A stretch of 64,000 nt of DNA from NCBI GenBank assembly GCA_023101885.1, contig JALPQD010000639.1, forward strand, positions 186,001 through 250,000, given 5' to 3'. The translations under genes were made by a program, and so were the position numbers. Shown here piece after piece: positions 33,955-46,345 of this stretch. The notes beneath the pieces are model-generated. The model was not told where the DNA came from. It was given only the letters and a program-made list of their open reading frames with translations, and did no database searches. This stretch comes from Typhlomys cinereus (taxonomy: Eukaryota; Chordata; Mammalia; Rodentia; Platacanthomyidae). Numbering within the stretch: the first letter of the stretch is position 1; every line of letters starts with the position of its first letter.

Positions 33955-34290
33955 TTTGACTCCTTAGCTAGTGTTAATGTTTGAAGGTTGCAGAACCTGT
34001 AGAAGAAGCAGGATGGAAGGCACAAACCTTGAGGTTTGTTAGCAGGGCTCTGTTTCCACTCAGTTTGCTCTTGCTCTGCTCTGCCTTTGAATATCTTCAG
34101 TGACCTGACTAGACTTCCTACTTCTGCAGCCAGCCATATCTTTTGCTATGTAATTCCTACCATAATGGACAACACCCACTCTGAGACAGTAAGTCAAATG
34201 AATACTCCTTTCTTCCTAGGTTGCTTGAGTGTGATGTATTGTCTCAGAGCAACAAAAAGAAAAGTAAATGCAACATATATGGAAAGTCAT
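33955..34290 (+). mobile_element. Old rodent medium-reiteration repeat (hAT URR1-like)
   Basis: Same family as the elements at 4.07 and 48.07 kb: a 'caagctcatatgtttgactc' start, a central 'gcagccagccatatcttttg' region, 'ggttgcttgagtgtgatgta' and a terminal 'ctcagagcaacaaaaag'. The terminal sequence resembles the complement of the start of the related repeat at 36.5 kb, as expected for shared terminal inverted repeats. Confidence 0.55.
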
Positions 34291-35404
34291 TGTTATTAAG
34301 CCTTGTAAATAAATGAGGAGAAACTGGTAACAAAGACTGGGGCGGGGGGCTGGAGACTTTTACCCATACTAAGAAAAAGTTGGTAGGAAAAAAAGTTTAC
34401 AAGTGAAAATTTATTGATAATTTACAGCACATTTTTACACTATAAAATTTAACTCTTATAAATATTTATTTTGAATTAATTTTCTTGCAATTTCAGGTCA
34501 TAATACGCTTTAGCTTGTCTTCCATGAAATATATACAATTAAAATATAGCAGGTAATAGCAGCTTAATAGCAAACTTCGGAATGACATTTCAGAAATCAT
34601 CACTATGACATTATTTAGACAACAACACAACCAAACAATCCTCTGAAAGAACCCTGCATGGCAGAATTATAGGATATGATCACATTAAAATGATAACTGC
34701 ATAGTATTTTTACTGGTGATGTCACAATACAATAAGAAATGTGTGTGGTCTTTGTACCTGCTCTCAGGTTATAGGTCCAAAAACTCTTAGAATTTAGGTA
34801 TTGGGTAATTGTTTCATGTACTGTGATGTCTGGCATCCACCATACCTGTATCACCTCACAGGAATGGATTGTTGCCAGAAGAACCAAGAGCAGATTACAG
34901 CATTAGAACTTTTTATCCAAAACTTCCCATGAGGGCTAGAAATGCACTAAAGGTTGATGTGATCACTAGCGGGTAGTGGTGAAATCAGTCATTCTGGTTC
35001 CAAACCCACAGGACAAGGTTCAGAAAGATGGATGCTCAACAACTAAAGGTCAGAGTGCTCAGAGAACAGAGAAGCATTGTGCTCTTTTCCCTGTCTTGCC
35101 CTGTGCATGTCTCCATCTCGATGTTTATCATTATTCTTTATCATGCCTTTCACAGTGAAATTGTTGCCCTGTGTTTTATGAGCTGCTCCAGCTAATTAAT
35201 TGACCTTTTATTTGGGAATTCCAGGAACCAGTCAGAAACAAAGCCCAAAACTTGGGGCTTAGAAAGTGTGTTAATTTTCTAAGGGCTTCTCTTAGAAAAT
35301 TTCTAAGCAATCCTCAAGAGTACTGATACATATGTCTGAAGACCAGTATATGATTCCAGATATATTTGAAAAGTATAGCAGAAAAAAGCTTCACCTTTAA
35401 AATC
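34291..35404. other. Unassigned sequence
   Basis: About 1.1 kb, no recognised element. Confidence 0.4.
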
Positions 35405-35570
35405 AATTAGCTATGGGAATAAATACTACTGCTGCTGTACAAGCTATGTGAACTTGACTATGAATGTTACTTAAGCTCTTTGTCTCAGATTTCTAATCTT
35501 AAAATCATAATGTTGGACTGTTGAAAGGGTAAATGAGGTAATGTCTTAAAAATCTCATGGTATACTTTTA
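35405..35570 (+). mobile_element. MIR SINE, diverged
   Basis: 'gctatgtgaacttgactatg', 'ttacttaagctctttgtctc', 'agatttctaatcttaaaatc', 'gggtaaatgaggtaatgtct' follow the MIR core and tail in order. Confidence 0.65.
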
Positions 35571-35734
35571 AAACAAATAAATCAAGAAATATTAATTTGC
35601 TCTCAGTAAGTTTCTTTACTTCCTAGCAGAAAATAATAATACATCTTCCATGGTAATTGTTGAAGATTTAAAAACATATTTTTGGTTTTATTTCCCAGTA
35701 GAATATATTCTTTTGTCAAAAATTTAAATATGTG

Positions 35735-35880
35735 ATTCAATGATATATTTGCTGAGTGATAGTTATGTGTCAAATACTATTCTGAATACCCGGAAGGAAA
35801 AAATAAATAAAACACAGTTCCTGGTCCTAAGTACCTTGTAATTTGCATACAGAGACTATAACTAAGTATATTTTAATGAA
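35735..35880. mobile_element. L2-type LINE 3' fragment
   Basis: 'gagtgatagttatgtgtcaa', 'atactattctgaatacccgg', 'aataaataaaacacagttcc', 'tggtcctaagtaccttgtaa' match the old mammalian segment 'ctactatgtgccaggcactg...ctggggatacag...aacaaaacag...tggagcttac' associated with L2. Strand of the parent element not assigned. Confidence 0.6.
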
Positions 35881-36504
35881 TTGATTATCTATTGCATTTA
35901 GGATATCTTATAGACTATGAAGAACAATTTCATTAAGAAGAAAGAATAAATATTAAATTCTAGCCATGGCAGAAATGAGAATCACACAACAGACGACATT
36001 GTCAATAACTTAAAATCTAACTTGTAGATAAAAAAGAAAAAAAATGAAAAGACAGAGTGAGAAGATATGAGAGGTTAAGTCATTTACAGATCCAACAAGA
36101 GCAACTGGCACCAAAGAGACTAAAGTACCGGCCCAAAGGGAAGCCAGATGAGATGCAGGACCCCAATGATTTGGAAACCATGGCATGACCAGAAGACCCG
36201 AGAGGAAGGTTGGTAAAGAACAAGAACACAGAGAAGGAAGTTTTGGTTGTAGGGTCTGAATTCCATGTCTCAATGCAGAGGTATCTGCCTCTGCCATCCT
36301 AAGACCAGATCCATCTGCAGTCTATGACTCCCATACACAGAGCATGCAAATGAAACCTTAATGAGTAACATATACAGATTATAAAGCCAATAGATCAATG
36401 AGCAGAATAAAATTCTGAGGTGATTCTTTATATTCTTGTTTTAGGATTTCATATAAATAGACATTTGACTTTAGAAAGTCAAGCAAAATAGTTTAAAACA
36501 TATG
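35881..36504. other. Unassigned sequence
   Basis: No recognised gene or repeat. Confidence 0.4.
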
Positions 36505-36850
36505 GTCTTAGTTCTGTTGTTGAGAAAAAATACCCTAACGAAAGTGACTTAAGGGAGTAAGGGTTCATTTAAGCTCATAGTTGAAAGTTACCATCCATCA
36601 CTGCAGAGGAAGTCAGAATAGGAACTTGGATGCACACAGAACAATAAATTAATATATGTTAGGGCTCAGTATAACTTTCTCCTTTTTATTCAATCCATAG
36701 GCCTACCCCACATAGGGACTATTGCCCTCCACAGTGGGTTTCTTCCCACCTCAATTAAAATATCAAGATAATTTCCCACAGGGATGCATGAAGGCTTTTC
36801 TTTATCAATTGACCATTAAGAGGAACCATGACATATATAGACTAGAAGAC
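36505..36850 (+). mobile_element. Old rodent medium-reiteration repeat (hAT-like)
   Basis: 'gttctgttgttgagaaaaaa', 'taccctaacgaaagtgactt', 'aagggagtaagggttcattt', 'actttctcctttttattcaa' and 'cttcccacctcaattaaaat' are in the order of a common old rodent repeat. Its first bases resemble the complement of the ends of the elements at 34.0 and 48.1 kb, suggesting related terminal inverted repeats. Confidence 0.6.
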
Positions 36851-38139
36851 ACAGAAAGATTGAGCAAACATTATCCATGAAGCTGTGAAATATATGAATA
36901 TATATGCAAACCAATCATGCCCACTGCATTAGAATCTCCCTAGAACACGTATGCTGCTAAACACCACAGCCAACACCTGGTGTTTGTGGTTAATGTCCAT
37001 GAACTAGGGAAGCAAAACAGATTAAGCTCCCTTGAGTCCGTAGTTGTCAAATAAATTGTCCCCAAACTAGGTGTGAGCCAGTTTGTTCCATTCCAAACAA
37101 TTCTAGTCTCACAAGAGAGTTTAGTTCTGAGAATTTTTGAGTCAGTTCCATCCTTCACTAAGTTCAGCACCAGTCTTTCACATTGGCCTCTAGCCCAACA
37201 CAATCCGCAAACCACAGCCTTGGAGGCTCAGCGCTTGGGATCTCTCCAGGAGAAGCACTTCTTTTAGATTATGTGTTCCATAGTCACAACTACTTTTATG
37301 TTTTCAAATTCAACCAGAGCCATGTATGTGATCCCTAAATCTTAAACCCATATCTTTGTGATTTAATAGAAGAAATAAGCAAACATGTTTGAGATGGGAT
37401 CAGTAAAGAAAAAGACAGGCCTGGATTAAAAAAATATCTCATGGGCAATTATTGACTTTTCCTGTAATTAATGAAATAGATTTTTAAGAATATTACCAAT
37501 ATATTATACATGTAATTGGAAGATTGATGAGAATGTGTAGCAATTTTATAGCTCCCCTATAGGAAGAAAACATGCTTAAGTTATGTGCTTGCCGGCTCAG
37601 AATTTTACCAGATGTCCAGACATTATTGCATTCTCTCTTCATGAAAAATACTTCAGAAAATCCACCAAAGGTTTTCTTGGTCTAGCTGTTTTCTTTTACT
37701 GAAATAGATACACGTGCATCCAGAACAGAAAAACAAAAGTGAAGTTTGTATCCAAATAAAGATTTACAAGAAGTATGAACAACACTATTCAGCAATAATA
37801 ACTCAAATAACTTCTATTTAGGTGATGATGTCCATACGTCACAAGAATAGAGAGTTTATCACTGAATTCTTTATTTTCAGGTAACCCCTTTAGTTACGAA
37901 ATTGATCAAGAAAATAAAGGTAAGTTAAGTGAAGCAAGCTAACTTCTATTGTCAATAAAAGAATAATAGTTTGACAAGAATTGTTAGCTCTCTTGTAATA
38001 ATTAGAACAAGTATTTGCTGTGAGGCATTTTTTTTAAATTGCTTTTAGCTATCATGCTTTCATCCCTGCTTCACATATGGTGAAAATGGATTCTTAGAAA
38101 ACAAATGCATCTTGTTTAAAATTAAATCAATAAATAAAA
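36851..38139. other. Unassigned sequence
   Basis: About 1.3 kb, no recognised gene or repeat. Confidence 0.4.
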
Positions 38140-38235
38140 ATAGTGTGTGGAGCTGAGTTATAGCTGAGTGGTGGGGAATTTGCCTAGCATGTGAAAAGCC
38201 CTGAGTTTGATGTCCAGAACTCTGATCAGCAACAA
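38140..38235 (+). mobile_element. ID element
   Basis: 'ggagctgagttatagctgag', 'tggtggggaatttgcctagc', 'atgtgaaaagccctgagttt' reproduce the ID/BC1 tRNA-Ala-like head with A box and B box (gagtttgatg). It is a short, moderately diverged, plus-strand copy. Confidence 0.85.
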
Positions 38236-39579
38236 CTAATGAATGCAAAGCTGAATCTGAATTTCCACAGTGAGAATCTAAAGCACGAACATTAACACTG
38301 AAGCCATAATGGAAAAAAGCATTAAAGAGTAGAGACTTATACTGTATGTGTAGATCTCAAGCTACAGTCAGTGTGCACTGAAGAAACAAAGGAAAATAAC
38401 GGCACAAAGGTAGCCAAAACCTCTCGATGAACTCATAGGCCGATTATATGGCTCATGTTGTACAAGAATTCAGTAAAAACATTCTCAATGTGAGCTATAA
38501 AAACACTTTAGATCATGCTCTGAAGCCAAATGGATCAAAATCAGTCAGTTTATGAAGAGCAGCCTCAGATGTGCTGTATCCCTATTAGGTTTCAGTAAAT
38601 AAAGAGGTCAGAAGAGATAGTTTCCATATGAGCAAAGAGGGCTTGCTTTCTAGATCATAGTGTTGAAGCCTTTTGGGGGAACATACAGGGTTTTCCACAA
38701 ACCTTAAAAGGGAAAAAATGAATTAAAAGCAAAAAAAATGAATTAAATGACAAAAAAAAGAAATTTCCAAATTTATTTAAAATCTTCTCAAGTCATATAT
38801 TTGATGCTATAACGGCTAATGCTTGTCAGTCTGCACTTTGCCTAGACTCATTGTTTCTTATGCTAGACAACAAAAGGCAAATTATATAGATTAAATAATA
38901 AAGTTCTACTATCCATCCTAGAGTTGCATTCTGTACCGAACTGTGCTTATACTTCACACCAGTTCCAGATTGAAAGGAATGTCAGAGACACTTCAAAGAA
39001 AGAGCTATACTGCATAGAAGCCAATACACTTCTAGAGGGAGAGATATTCTTTCTGTATAAGAACCAAATCCAAGCCATAACAGTGACTAGATAGAGCTGC
39101 AAAGGGCTGAAAAATGATGAATCTCTGAGACTTGCAGAATACCAAGGTATAAATGTTTGTAGAGTCAGTGGATTATAACATGATAAGACAGAAAAGAAGG
39201 GCGAGAGCCCAGTGCCAAAGGGCCTTCTGTGTTATACACAGAGGAATTTTGGCCCAGAAAGCACTGGAAAGCTACTGAAAGACTTTGAAATAGTGAATGG
39301 TTGGTAAGAAGAATCCATTGAGTCAACAATGATATGCAAGTCCCATGGGGAACAAATTACCCTGTGAATGAATTCTAAATCTCCCCTATTGTCAGGAGAA
39401 CACAAATCTAGTATTGCAAACTTGTCCATATAACAGCGGAAAAGAGAAAACAGACACTATAAAGGAACAGCTATTTTAGTGTTAACTATTAATACCTGAT
39501 ATCACACCATCATCTGAACACTTCTTATTATACCATTAGATAAGAAAATCTCTCAGCACTCAACCAAGAAGCACCCTAT
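38236..39579. other. Unassigned sequence
   Basis: About 1.3 kb, no recognised gene or repeat. Confidence 0.4.
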
Positions 39580-40158
39580 TGCAATGGAAGATTAATGAGG
39601 CAGAAAACTACAATTGACCAGTGTGGAGTATTGGTGATCTTGGAATTCTCAGCCCTAATCAGTTCATCAAAATCTCTCCCCATCCTAAGACTCAGGGAAT
39701 TTTGCAGAAGAGAGGGTAGTAAGATTATAAGAACCTAAAGGTGAGGAGTTGTACTTCCAGCCAAGATACTCTAGTCACAAAAGAGCTGTTGCATCCAGGA
39801 GCAAAAGGAGATCTATTACCATCAGATCTACACCGTGGCTCATATACCACCATTCTCCCATGAACCATTATGCATTTCAGGAGAAACTACACTCACAAAG
39901 AAGGGGAACCTCCCCATTTGTAAGTTTTTCCACTGAAAGACCACTTTATTACCCCAGAGACCTGGTTCCATACATCCCTGTGACCTGTACATGCAGAGGG
40001 GCAGGAAGACAGGAAGATAGGAGGGATATGACTGGATTAGCAGAGGGAAAGGAGAATGGGAGAGAAGGGGTAAGAGAAGGTGGAGATGGGATGGGCAAAG
40101 ACATAAACTCATGTCTTTATCTTATTTATTTGTATATGAAAAATTCTCAATAAAAATT
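39580..40158 (+). mobile_element. L1 3'-UTR fragment, sense
   Basis: A 5'-truncated L1 3' UTR. It contains 'cctaagactcagggaatttt', which is mirrored in the antisense fragment at 0.06-0.87 kb. A purine-rich G/A tract follows at about 39995-40095, then 'ataaactcatg' and AATAAAAA near 40150. The open frame at 39749-40153 is accidental. Confidence 0.75.
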
Positions 40159-41444
40159 AGGTGAGTGAGATGGTCAGATTTATGTTTTAGAAAGATTACT
40201 TTCAGAACAAATAGAATTTCCCAAGACCCTTAGAGATGAAAAGTAATATAGTATATCTTCCTAGTTTCAGTATCGTTCCTAAAATGGTGAAAATGTGCTC
40301 CAACCAAATTGATAAAACTGGTTTTCAGATACTATATTTCCTCATGTACTGTTAGACTAGAGGTTTATAATCATCCTAAATTGTTCTTCATGACTGATAT
40401 AACAACTGTGTTCAGAGCACTAACCCTCTCTCATCTGTCGTGTGTTTCTGTTTTCAGTGCCTTAGAACAAGACGGAAGATATCACATAGAAGACATGCAA
40501 TTTGCAGCTGTTGAATTAAAAATTTTCAACTTGATGATTGTCCAAAACTTGTACACATTCAGTGAAAACCTCATTTTGAACTTTGACCTTATCTCAGATA
40601 GTTACCTGCAGAAAGAGGAAACTGAATGGAGGAAGTCTAAGGAAGAAATTAAAGTAAGAAATAGGAAGTTCTGAACCAAGGTGAGAGAGATGGAAATGTT
40701 ATTTTTCTTGGCAAATGCTGTGGGATGTAAAAGGAACAGAAAGGAAGTTATTGGAGTTCTTGGGTTTCTTGAGTGCCAAAGAGAACAGGAGAAGAGGAAG
40801 ACCAGGTTTTTGGGACTGAGAAAGTGGCGGGGGGGGGTGTATGAGAGATGAGCTATTTTGTTTCAGCTAAGTGGAATAATTTGTATGAAATGTGATACAG
40901 GATTTTGGGATATGAGGAAGTGATGGAAGATATCTGAAGAGAAATGTGCATGAATATAGTAATAGGTAATTTTGTAAGATTACTTGGATAGAAAATAGAC
41001 CTTATTATAGGAAAGAGAAAAAGCCTGATGCTGAAGTCCAAGCATCCAGTGTGGGAGAAGCTACTACAGAGGAGATGGGAGGCAATACTAGTGAAGCAGT
41101 TTTCTCAGATATGGGATAACAACTTTTAAGAAATTTGGAGTGGTCATAGTGATATGATAAGAAAAAAGAACACAATTTTTTTCTTTGATGGGCAAAGAAG
41201 TCAACAGTCAGAATAAAATCTATGTAGCATTCCTATTCTTTGTTTCCCCAACATTGCCCTACGTCAATTTTCAAGGAATTTAAAAGGACTGGTTTTAATT
41301 TTTTTTTCTTCTGCAAACCAAAAATTCTACATCAGCGAAAGCTGTCTTTCAAAAATATAGACACTTCAAGATTAACAAAAGCTGAAATGGTTAGCACTAG
41401 ACTTATCTAACAACAACAAAAAAAAAAAAAAAAAAACACTGAAA
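40159..41444. other. Unassigned sequence
   Basis: No domain in the open frame at 40309-40674 (121 codons) despite its length. Runs of G (40828-40837) and A (41410-41430) are present. Confidence 0.4.
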
Positions 41445-41590
41445 GCTAAGCTCGGTATAATGACACACACTTGCAAAACCAGAATGTGGGAGGCTGAGAA
41501 AGAAGGTTCACTATAAGTTAAGGCCAATCCGGGGACATAATGAGTCCCAGGCTAGACCAGGCAACAGTATGAAAATCTGTCTTAAAACAA
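41445..41590 (+). mobile_element. B1 SINE
   Basis: 'agctaagctcggtataatga', 'gaatgtgggaggctgagaaa', 'aggctagaccaggcaacagt', then 'atgaaaatctgtcttaaaac'. It follows an A-run, and the B1 core is recognisable but diverged. Confidence 0.75.
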
Positions 41591-42294
41591 TAAAATAATA
41601 GATAGTCAATTATAGAAATTAGTATTATAGTGTTAGTTTTGATGCTTTTACCTCCACATAATTTAATGGATTAGCACATTAGCATAGTCTAAAAGGTAAG
41701 CTTATTGCAATTTTACTGTGTAAAACTATTTTATTGGCTACATAACTTAAGAGACTAATGTTTGCTGAATCCTTAGTTTTTGTTTCTTTTGTGCTTATTT
41801 GAAATGGTAGCAGTTATCTTAAATGTCTACTTAACAATTCAACACTGAGTACACCCATTTATTTAGTTAAGGCAAGTCTCTGGGCAAACCTGTAGGAGAT
41901 TATCTTAATGATATAGGAAAACCCAGTCCATAGTGGGTGGGAGCATTTCCTGAGGTGATAGATAGCTGATTCAGTATTTAACAGGTAATTATGCTCCTTC
42001 CTTGGCTCTTCCTGTGGCCAGTTCCCTTGACAGCTGATATTGGTATCAAGTTGCCTTCCATCATAATGTAGGGCAACCTGAAACCATGGCATGAACACCA
42101 CCACACATCAGCCTCAAAATACATAGTATTTTCAAGTATACTGATTAAACCATATGTTACCTCAAAAATTTCATACGAAGAGATTAAAAAAGTGATAAAA
42201 ATTTGATCTAACCACAAAAAGATGAGGTTTAAAATATTTGACAGAAGGAAAACTAGAAAATCCACCAACTTACAGAAAGTAAACCATGCCCTAT
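41591..42294. other. Unassigned sequence
   Basis: No recognised element. Confidence 0.4.
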
Positions 42295-42376
42295 CTTTTT
42301 CAGTTCTGGGGGACAAATCAGGGCCACATGATTTGAGGCAAGTATGCTACCTGTGAGCCATTCTTGCAGCCCTCCA
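42295..42376 (-). mobile_element. B3/ID-like SINE fragment
   Basis: 'caagtatgctacctgtgagc' followed by 'cattcttgcagccctcc' is the complement of a tRNA-like SINE head. Only the head survives. Confidence 0.5.
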
Positions 42377-42429
42377 ATGCACTCTTGAACTACCAATAAA
42401 TCAAAGAATGAGTCAAATGGGGAATAAGA

Positions 42430-43515
42430 AAATACTAAAAGAAATGGTAGAAGCACAACATGTCAAAAGCTATGGAATTCAGTTATGGAATTCAAAAGCA
42501 GAACAAAGACATTTTGAGCTAGAAACACATTAAAATGCAAGAAAGATTTCAAGCCAAAAAGTGAACTTCAACTAAAATGATCAGAAAAATAACACAAATT
42601 AAACCCTCATCAAGCAGAATGGGAGAAACAAAGGAGATTTAGATCAGAGATAGATTCATATGGAATAGAAAAACAACAGAGAAACAGCAGAAAAAATAAA
42701 TGGAAGTGGTGAAAAAATAGCAGAAAAACTAGAGAAGCAAGACAATAAAACCAATAGAGTTTGTTTTTCAAAACTATCAATAAAATTTACAAATGGTTAA
42801 CCAGAGTAAAAACAGGATTTTAATTAGTAAACATGGGGATACTACCACAGACTTTACAAAAGGAAGCTTTAATAATTGAATAGCATGGAAAATTATTTTA
42901 GCAACAAGTTGTACCAAAAAAATGGATAAGCTATATGAAATGGGAAAAAATTCCAAAAATATAAAAGGCTACCAAGATGGAAACAGAGAAACAAAAAACT
43001 GAATATACTTGTAACTACTGAGGATATACTGAATCATTAATCACAAAATCATTAACAAAAAAATCCTAGACCATTTGCTTTCATTTGTGAACCGTAACCA
43101 TTAAATGAGTTAATATTAATCCTCTGACACTTTTCAAAAAAACAAAGAGAAGGGAATTATTAACAGCATTCAATGAGGTCAACATTGCTTTGGCACTAAA
43201 GCTGGATTATAATGCTTATAATCATACTACAAAAAAAGAAAACTATATGAGCAGAAATAATAAAAAAGTATAAAAAAAGAAAGAAAACTATAAATATTAA
43301 GAATGTTAATACAAATATCCTTAAGCAGTTCAGATTCAGCATTATATTATTAGGATTATAAATAATGAACAAATAGGAATTAGTCTGGAATTCAAGGATG
43401 GTTCAATACAGAAAAATCAATCCATGATAATGAGCACATTTACAGAAAATAGCAAAGAGAAAAAAAATATATGATCATTTCAACTGATACAGAGGAAGTT
43501 CACAATCTTTAATGA
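42430..43515 (+). mobile_element. Ancient L1, ORF2 reverse-transcriptase region
   Basis: The strand is strongly A-rich, as in sense L1. Motif order follows ORF2: 'aaaccaatagagtttgtttt', 'aattgaatagcatggaaaat' and 'acaaaaaaagaaaactatat' (the KKENY region). Then comes 'gaattcaaggatggttcaat' with 'aatcaatccatgataatgag' (the GF..IQGWFN region). 'tgatcatttcaactgataca' marks the start of the first catalytic motif, where the homology fades. No open frame remains. Confidence 0.7.
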
Positions 43516-43871
43516 CTGTAGTCTGAGTCAGATAACTCTTAAAATATGTACTTTGTAAAAAAAAATATGTACTTTGTGCTCCTTGTGTGATATATATGGA
43601 GAGAGGGCAAGCTTATGACATTTTGTTATGACATCCCAAGTAGAAATAAGAGAGGCATATTTGTCACCTAAATAAAGCTGTTTGTATCAGTTTCACATCT
43701 ACATCACAGTCTGAGACACACCATTTTGGGTTACATTTTCATGAAGCAATTCAGTATACATTTAATTTAAAATACAACCTGTACAAAACCTGTCTGGGCT
43801 CTGATGATAAATGATTTCTTTCAGTAGTTGAAACCTATTTATTTTTTTTTGGTGTATATGTCGGGGGTTGG
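43516..43871. other. Unassigned AT-rich stretch
   Basis: It contains a short tandem duplication of aaatatgtactttgtg/aaa near 43542-43580; otherwise nothing recognised. Confidence 0.45.
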
Positions 43872-44165
43872 GAGGGTGGGGGAGATTGCTCAATGAAACA
43901 CATGCTTGCTCTGAAAGTGTTACCCATAAAAGTGGTACGCATGTGCAATCCCAGTGTTTCTTAAGATAAGATGGGAGGAGAACACAGAAGAGTCACTGAA
44001 GCTCATGGATCAAAGACCCTGGTAAGGTGGCTAACAATCCTGTCTTAAAAAAGGTGAAAGGTGAGGACTCACACAGAGGTTGTCCTCTGACCTCTGCAAG
44101 CACAACATGGCACCCTTATTTGCACACCCAAAAATTGCACACTCACACGTACCCACAAGAAATTT
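43872..44165 (+). mobile_element. B3-like SINE, diverged
   Basis: 'gggggagattgctcaatgaa' (head), 'gtacgcatgtgcaatcccag', 'ggtaaggtggctaacaatcc', 'gttgtcctctgacctctgca' and a CA-rich end ('cactcacacgtaccc') match a B2/B3-superfamily element in plus orientation. Confidence 0.65.
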
Positions 44166-46189
44166 TTTTAAAAAGAAACTTAATTTATTCTCTGACAGCC
44201 AAAAATGTCTTTCTGGAAATCTAAATATTTTCTTGAAAGACTCACCTACCTCCTAAAATAGCAACTCCTTTTTACAAGATTCTAAATATTTATTTAAAAG
44301 ACTTACCTAACCCATAAAATAGCAGATTTGCCTTCCATAAATCATGAATGAAAGTAACCACCTGAATTCAATTATTTTCCAAAGCAAAGCGATTCCAAGT
44401 TTATTTAAACTTAAACTTGAAAATATTGATTTTTTTAATGATGGCAAAAAGTTCAATTGTGTAATGTCTGCCTTTTCTGTTATTGCATGCATGTTATGAT
44501 CTAAGTTAGAGTAGAAGGAACTTTGCACAACTGTCAAACCTCTTGATTAACTGGAATTTAGAGCTACACACTTTCAACTGTGTAAATACCCTTTTATATA
44601 ACTTGGATGTGATTTATGAGCAAGGTAAAATAGACTACAACAAAGTAGAATTATTTCATATAAGACTATGCAAATAATATTAAATGCCAAGTGAAACTGT
44701 TATTTTAATTTCAAAATTCACATGAAATTTCTTTCAGCATTTTTATGAATTTTATTTGACTTTAAATATATATATATATGTTGTTAGTGAAAACCAAAAT
44801 GAAACAGAGAATATGTGACAACATACAATATGGCAGCTTAATCATTAGCGCAACATCCCTGGTAAAAGTCAGTAATACTTCAAAGTGTACAGCAAGAATC
44901 ACTACCTATAAGTTCAGAGTAAGCTTAATGGAAAGCAATACTACCAGCGATTTAGTTTGGATTACGTTTATCCATGTTTACTGGCTTCTGTATACTTAGG
45001 CATGTTAATGCTAAAAAAATTAATTTTGGCAATAGAAGCTATGCTTAAAAAACTTTTTCTAAGACATTAATTCCCTCTTACCTTTTGGAATGCATAATCT
45101 GTAAATACTGCTGACATTATAAATCAGTCAAAAGTGCTTAGAATGCCAAATGAGTGTATGCTTCACAGTTAAGTGTGCAATAATAGAAAAGATGAAAAGC
45201 ATTAGTGCACCTCTGGCATACGTAGGGACACTTATCTAATTACACACTTCATCAGTCTCTGACTAAAAGGGCAACAACCAGGTGGAACATCTTGAGCTAT
45301 AACATCATTCCTTATCAGGAATATTCAAAGGTATGTCATTAAATTGAAAGTAGTAAGAGGAAAAGGTCAGTTATTAAATATTCTCAGGAAAATATACTTT
45401 TTCTTATTTTCCCCCAGCCTTGTGTAAAGTTATAAAAAAGAAAAGAAAAACATTTCAACTATAAGCTTCTGTGGTAGTTGTAATAATCTTGAGTCCTTCC
45501 TATCTGGACCAGTTTTTAACAAATTAAACTCACAAATAATCAGACCAGCAGCATACCCAAATAGGTACAGATCTTCTTCATAAAATAATTCATGAGAGCT
45601 TTTCAATATAGATGAAAAAAGAAAAATTTTATCTTCCTAGTATTTGCCATCTGTCAAGAATCAGGATCCTTCAATTATTCAAGCCTAATTTTAGTGCAGA
45701 GTTGAAACAAACTAATAATTTTTCTTTGTTACAGCCAATCTTAGAAGTCACTAGCAAATGTCTTCTGCCATGGTTCACACTAATGTCCATGGATTTTTCT
45801 CAGTGGCTTGTAAGTTCATGTTCAGTGTGTACTCTCCAACACAGAAGAACTGTACTCTCTACAAGAAGTTGATCAGCCACTGTACAGATCTGGTGTACCA
45901 GCTGCAAATGTTATACCACTTTTTTAGAGAAAGATGTTTCTATTGATAACTATTAGCATTTGTACTTTCTACTGAACCAATAGCTGAAATTACTGTAGCA
46001 TTCTGTGCTAAAATACTTTTCATTTTGCATGAAGTCAAATACTTTATATTCAATGGCATAGTGTCTCTGTGCCAGAATGTTAACATAGATTTTGTTAAAC
46101 ATTTTGAATAAATGGAATGCTGGGGGAGAAAGGATGATGTTTATTAATACGTGCTGATCTAAGTACCACATTTATACTATTTATATCCT
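44166..46189. other. Unassigned sequence, about 2 kb
   Basis: AT-rich; no recognised element or domain-bearing frame. A (TA)n lies at about 44767-44779. Confidence 0.4.
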
Positions 46190-46345
46190 CTAATCCTTAG
46201 ACTAATTTTCTAAAGTAGTATTGTTATCCTTATATTAAATCATATCAAGACTTTGGAGGGAGGATAGGAATACTTGTCCAGGTCATGTATTGAGTATTGT
46301 TGGATCCAGATGTGAATCATTTCTGAGTTTCAATCAAATCATATT
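46190..46345 (-). mobile_element. MIR-like fragment
   Basis: 'gtattgttatccttatatta', 'ggaatacttgtccaggtcat', 'ttggatccagatgtgaatca' resemble the complement of MIR (ttatccccattttacag, acttgcccaaggtcac, gccgggattcgaa). Strongly diverged. Confidence 0.5.

Noticed and set aside
40309..40674. 121-codon plus-strand open frame
   Set aside because: AT-rich, no domain, no supporting splice sites or upstream promoter; probably chance.
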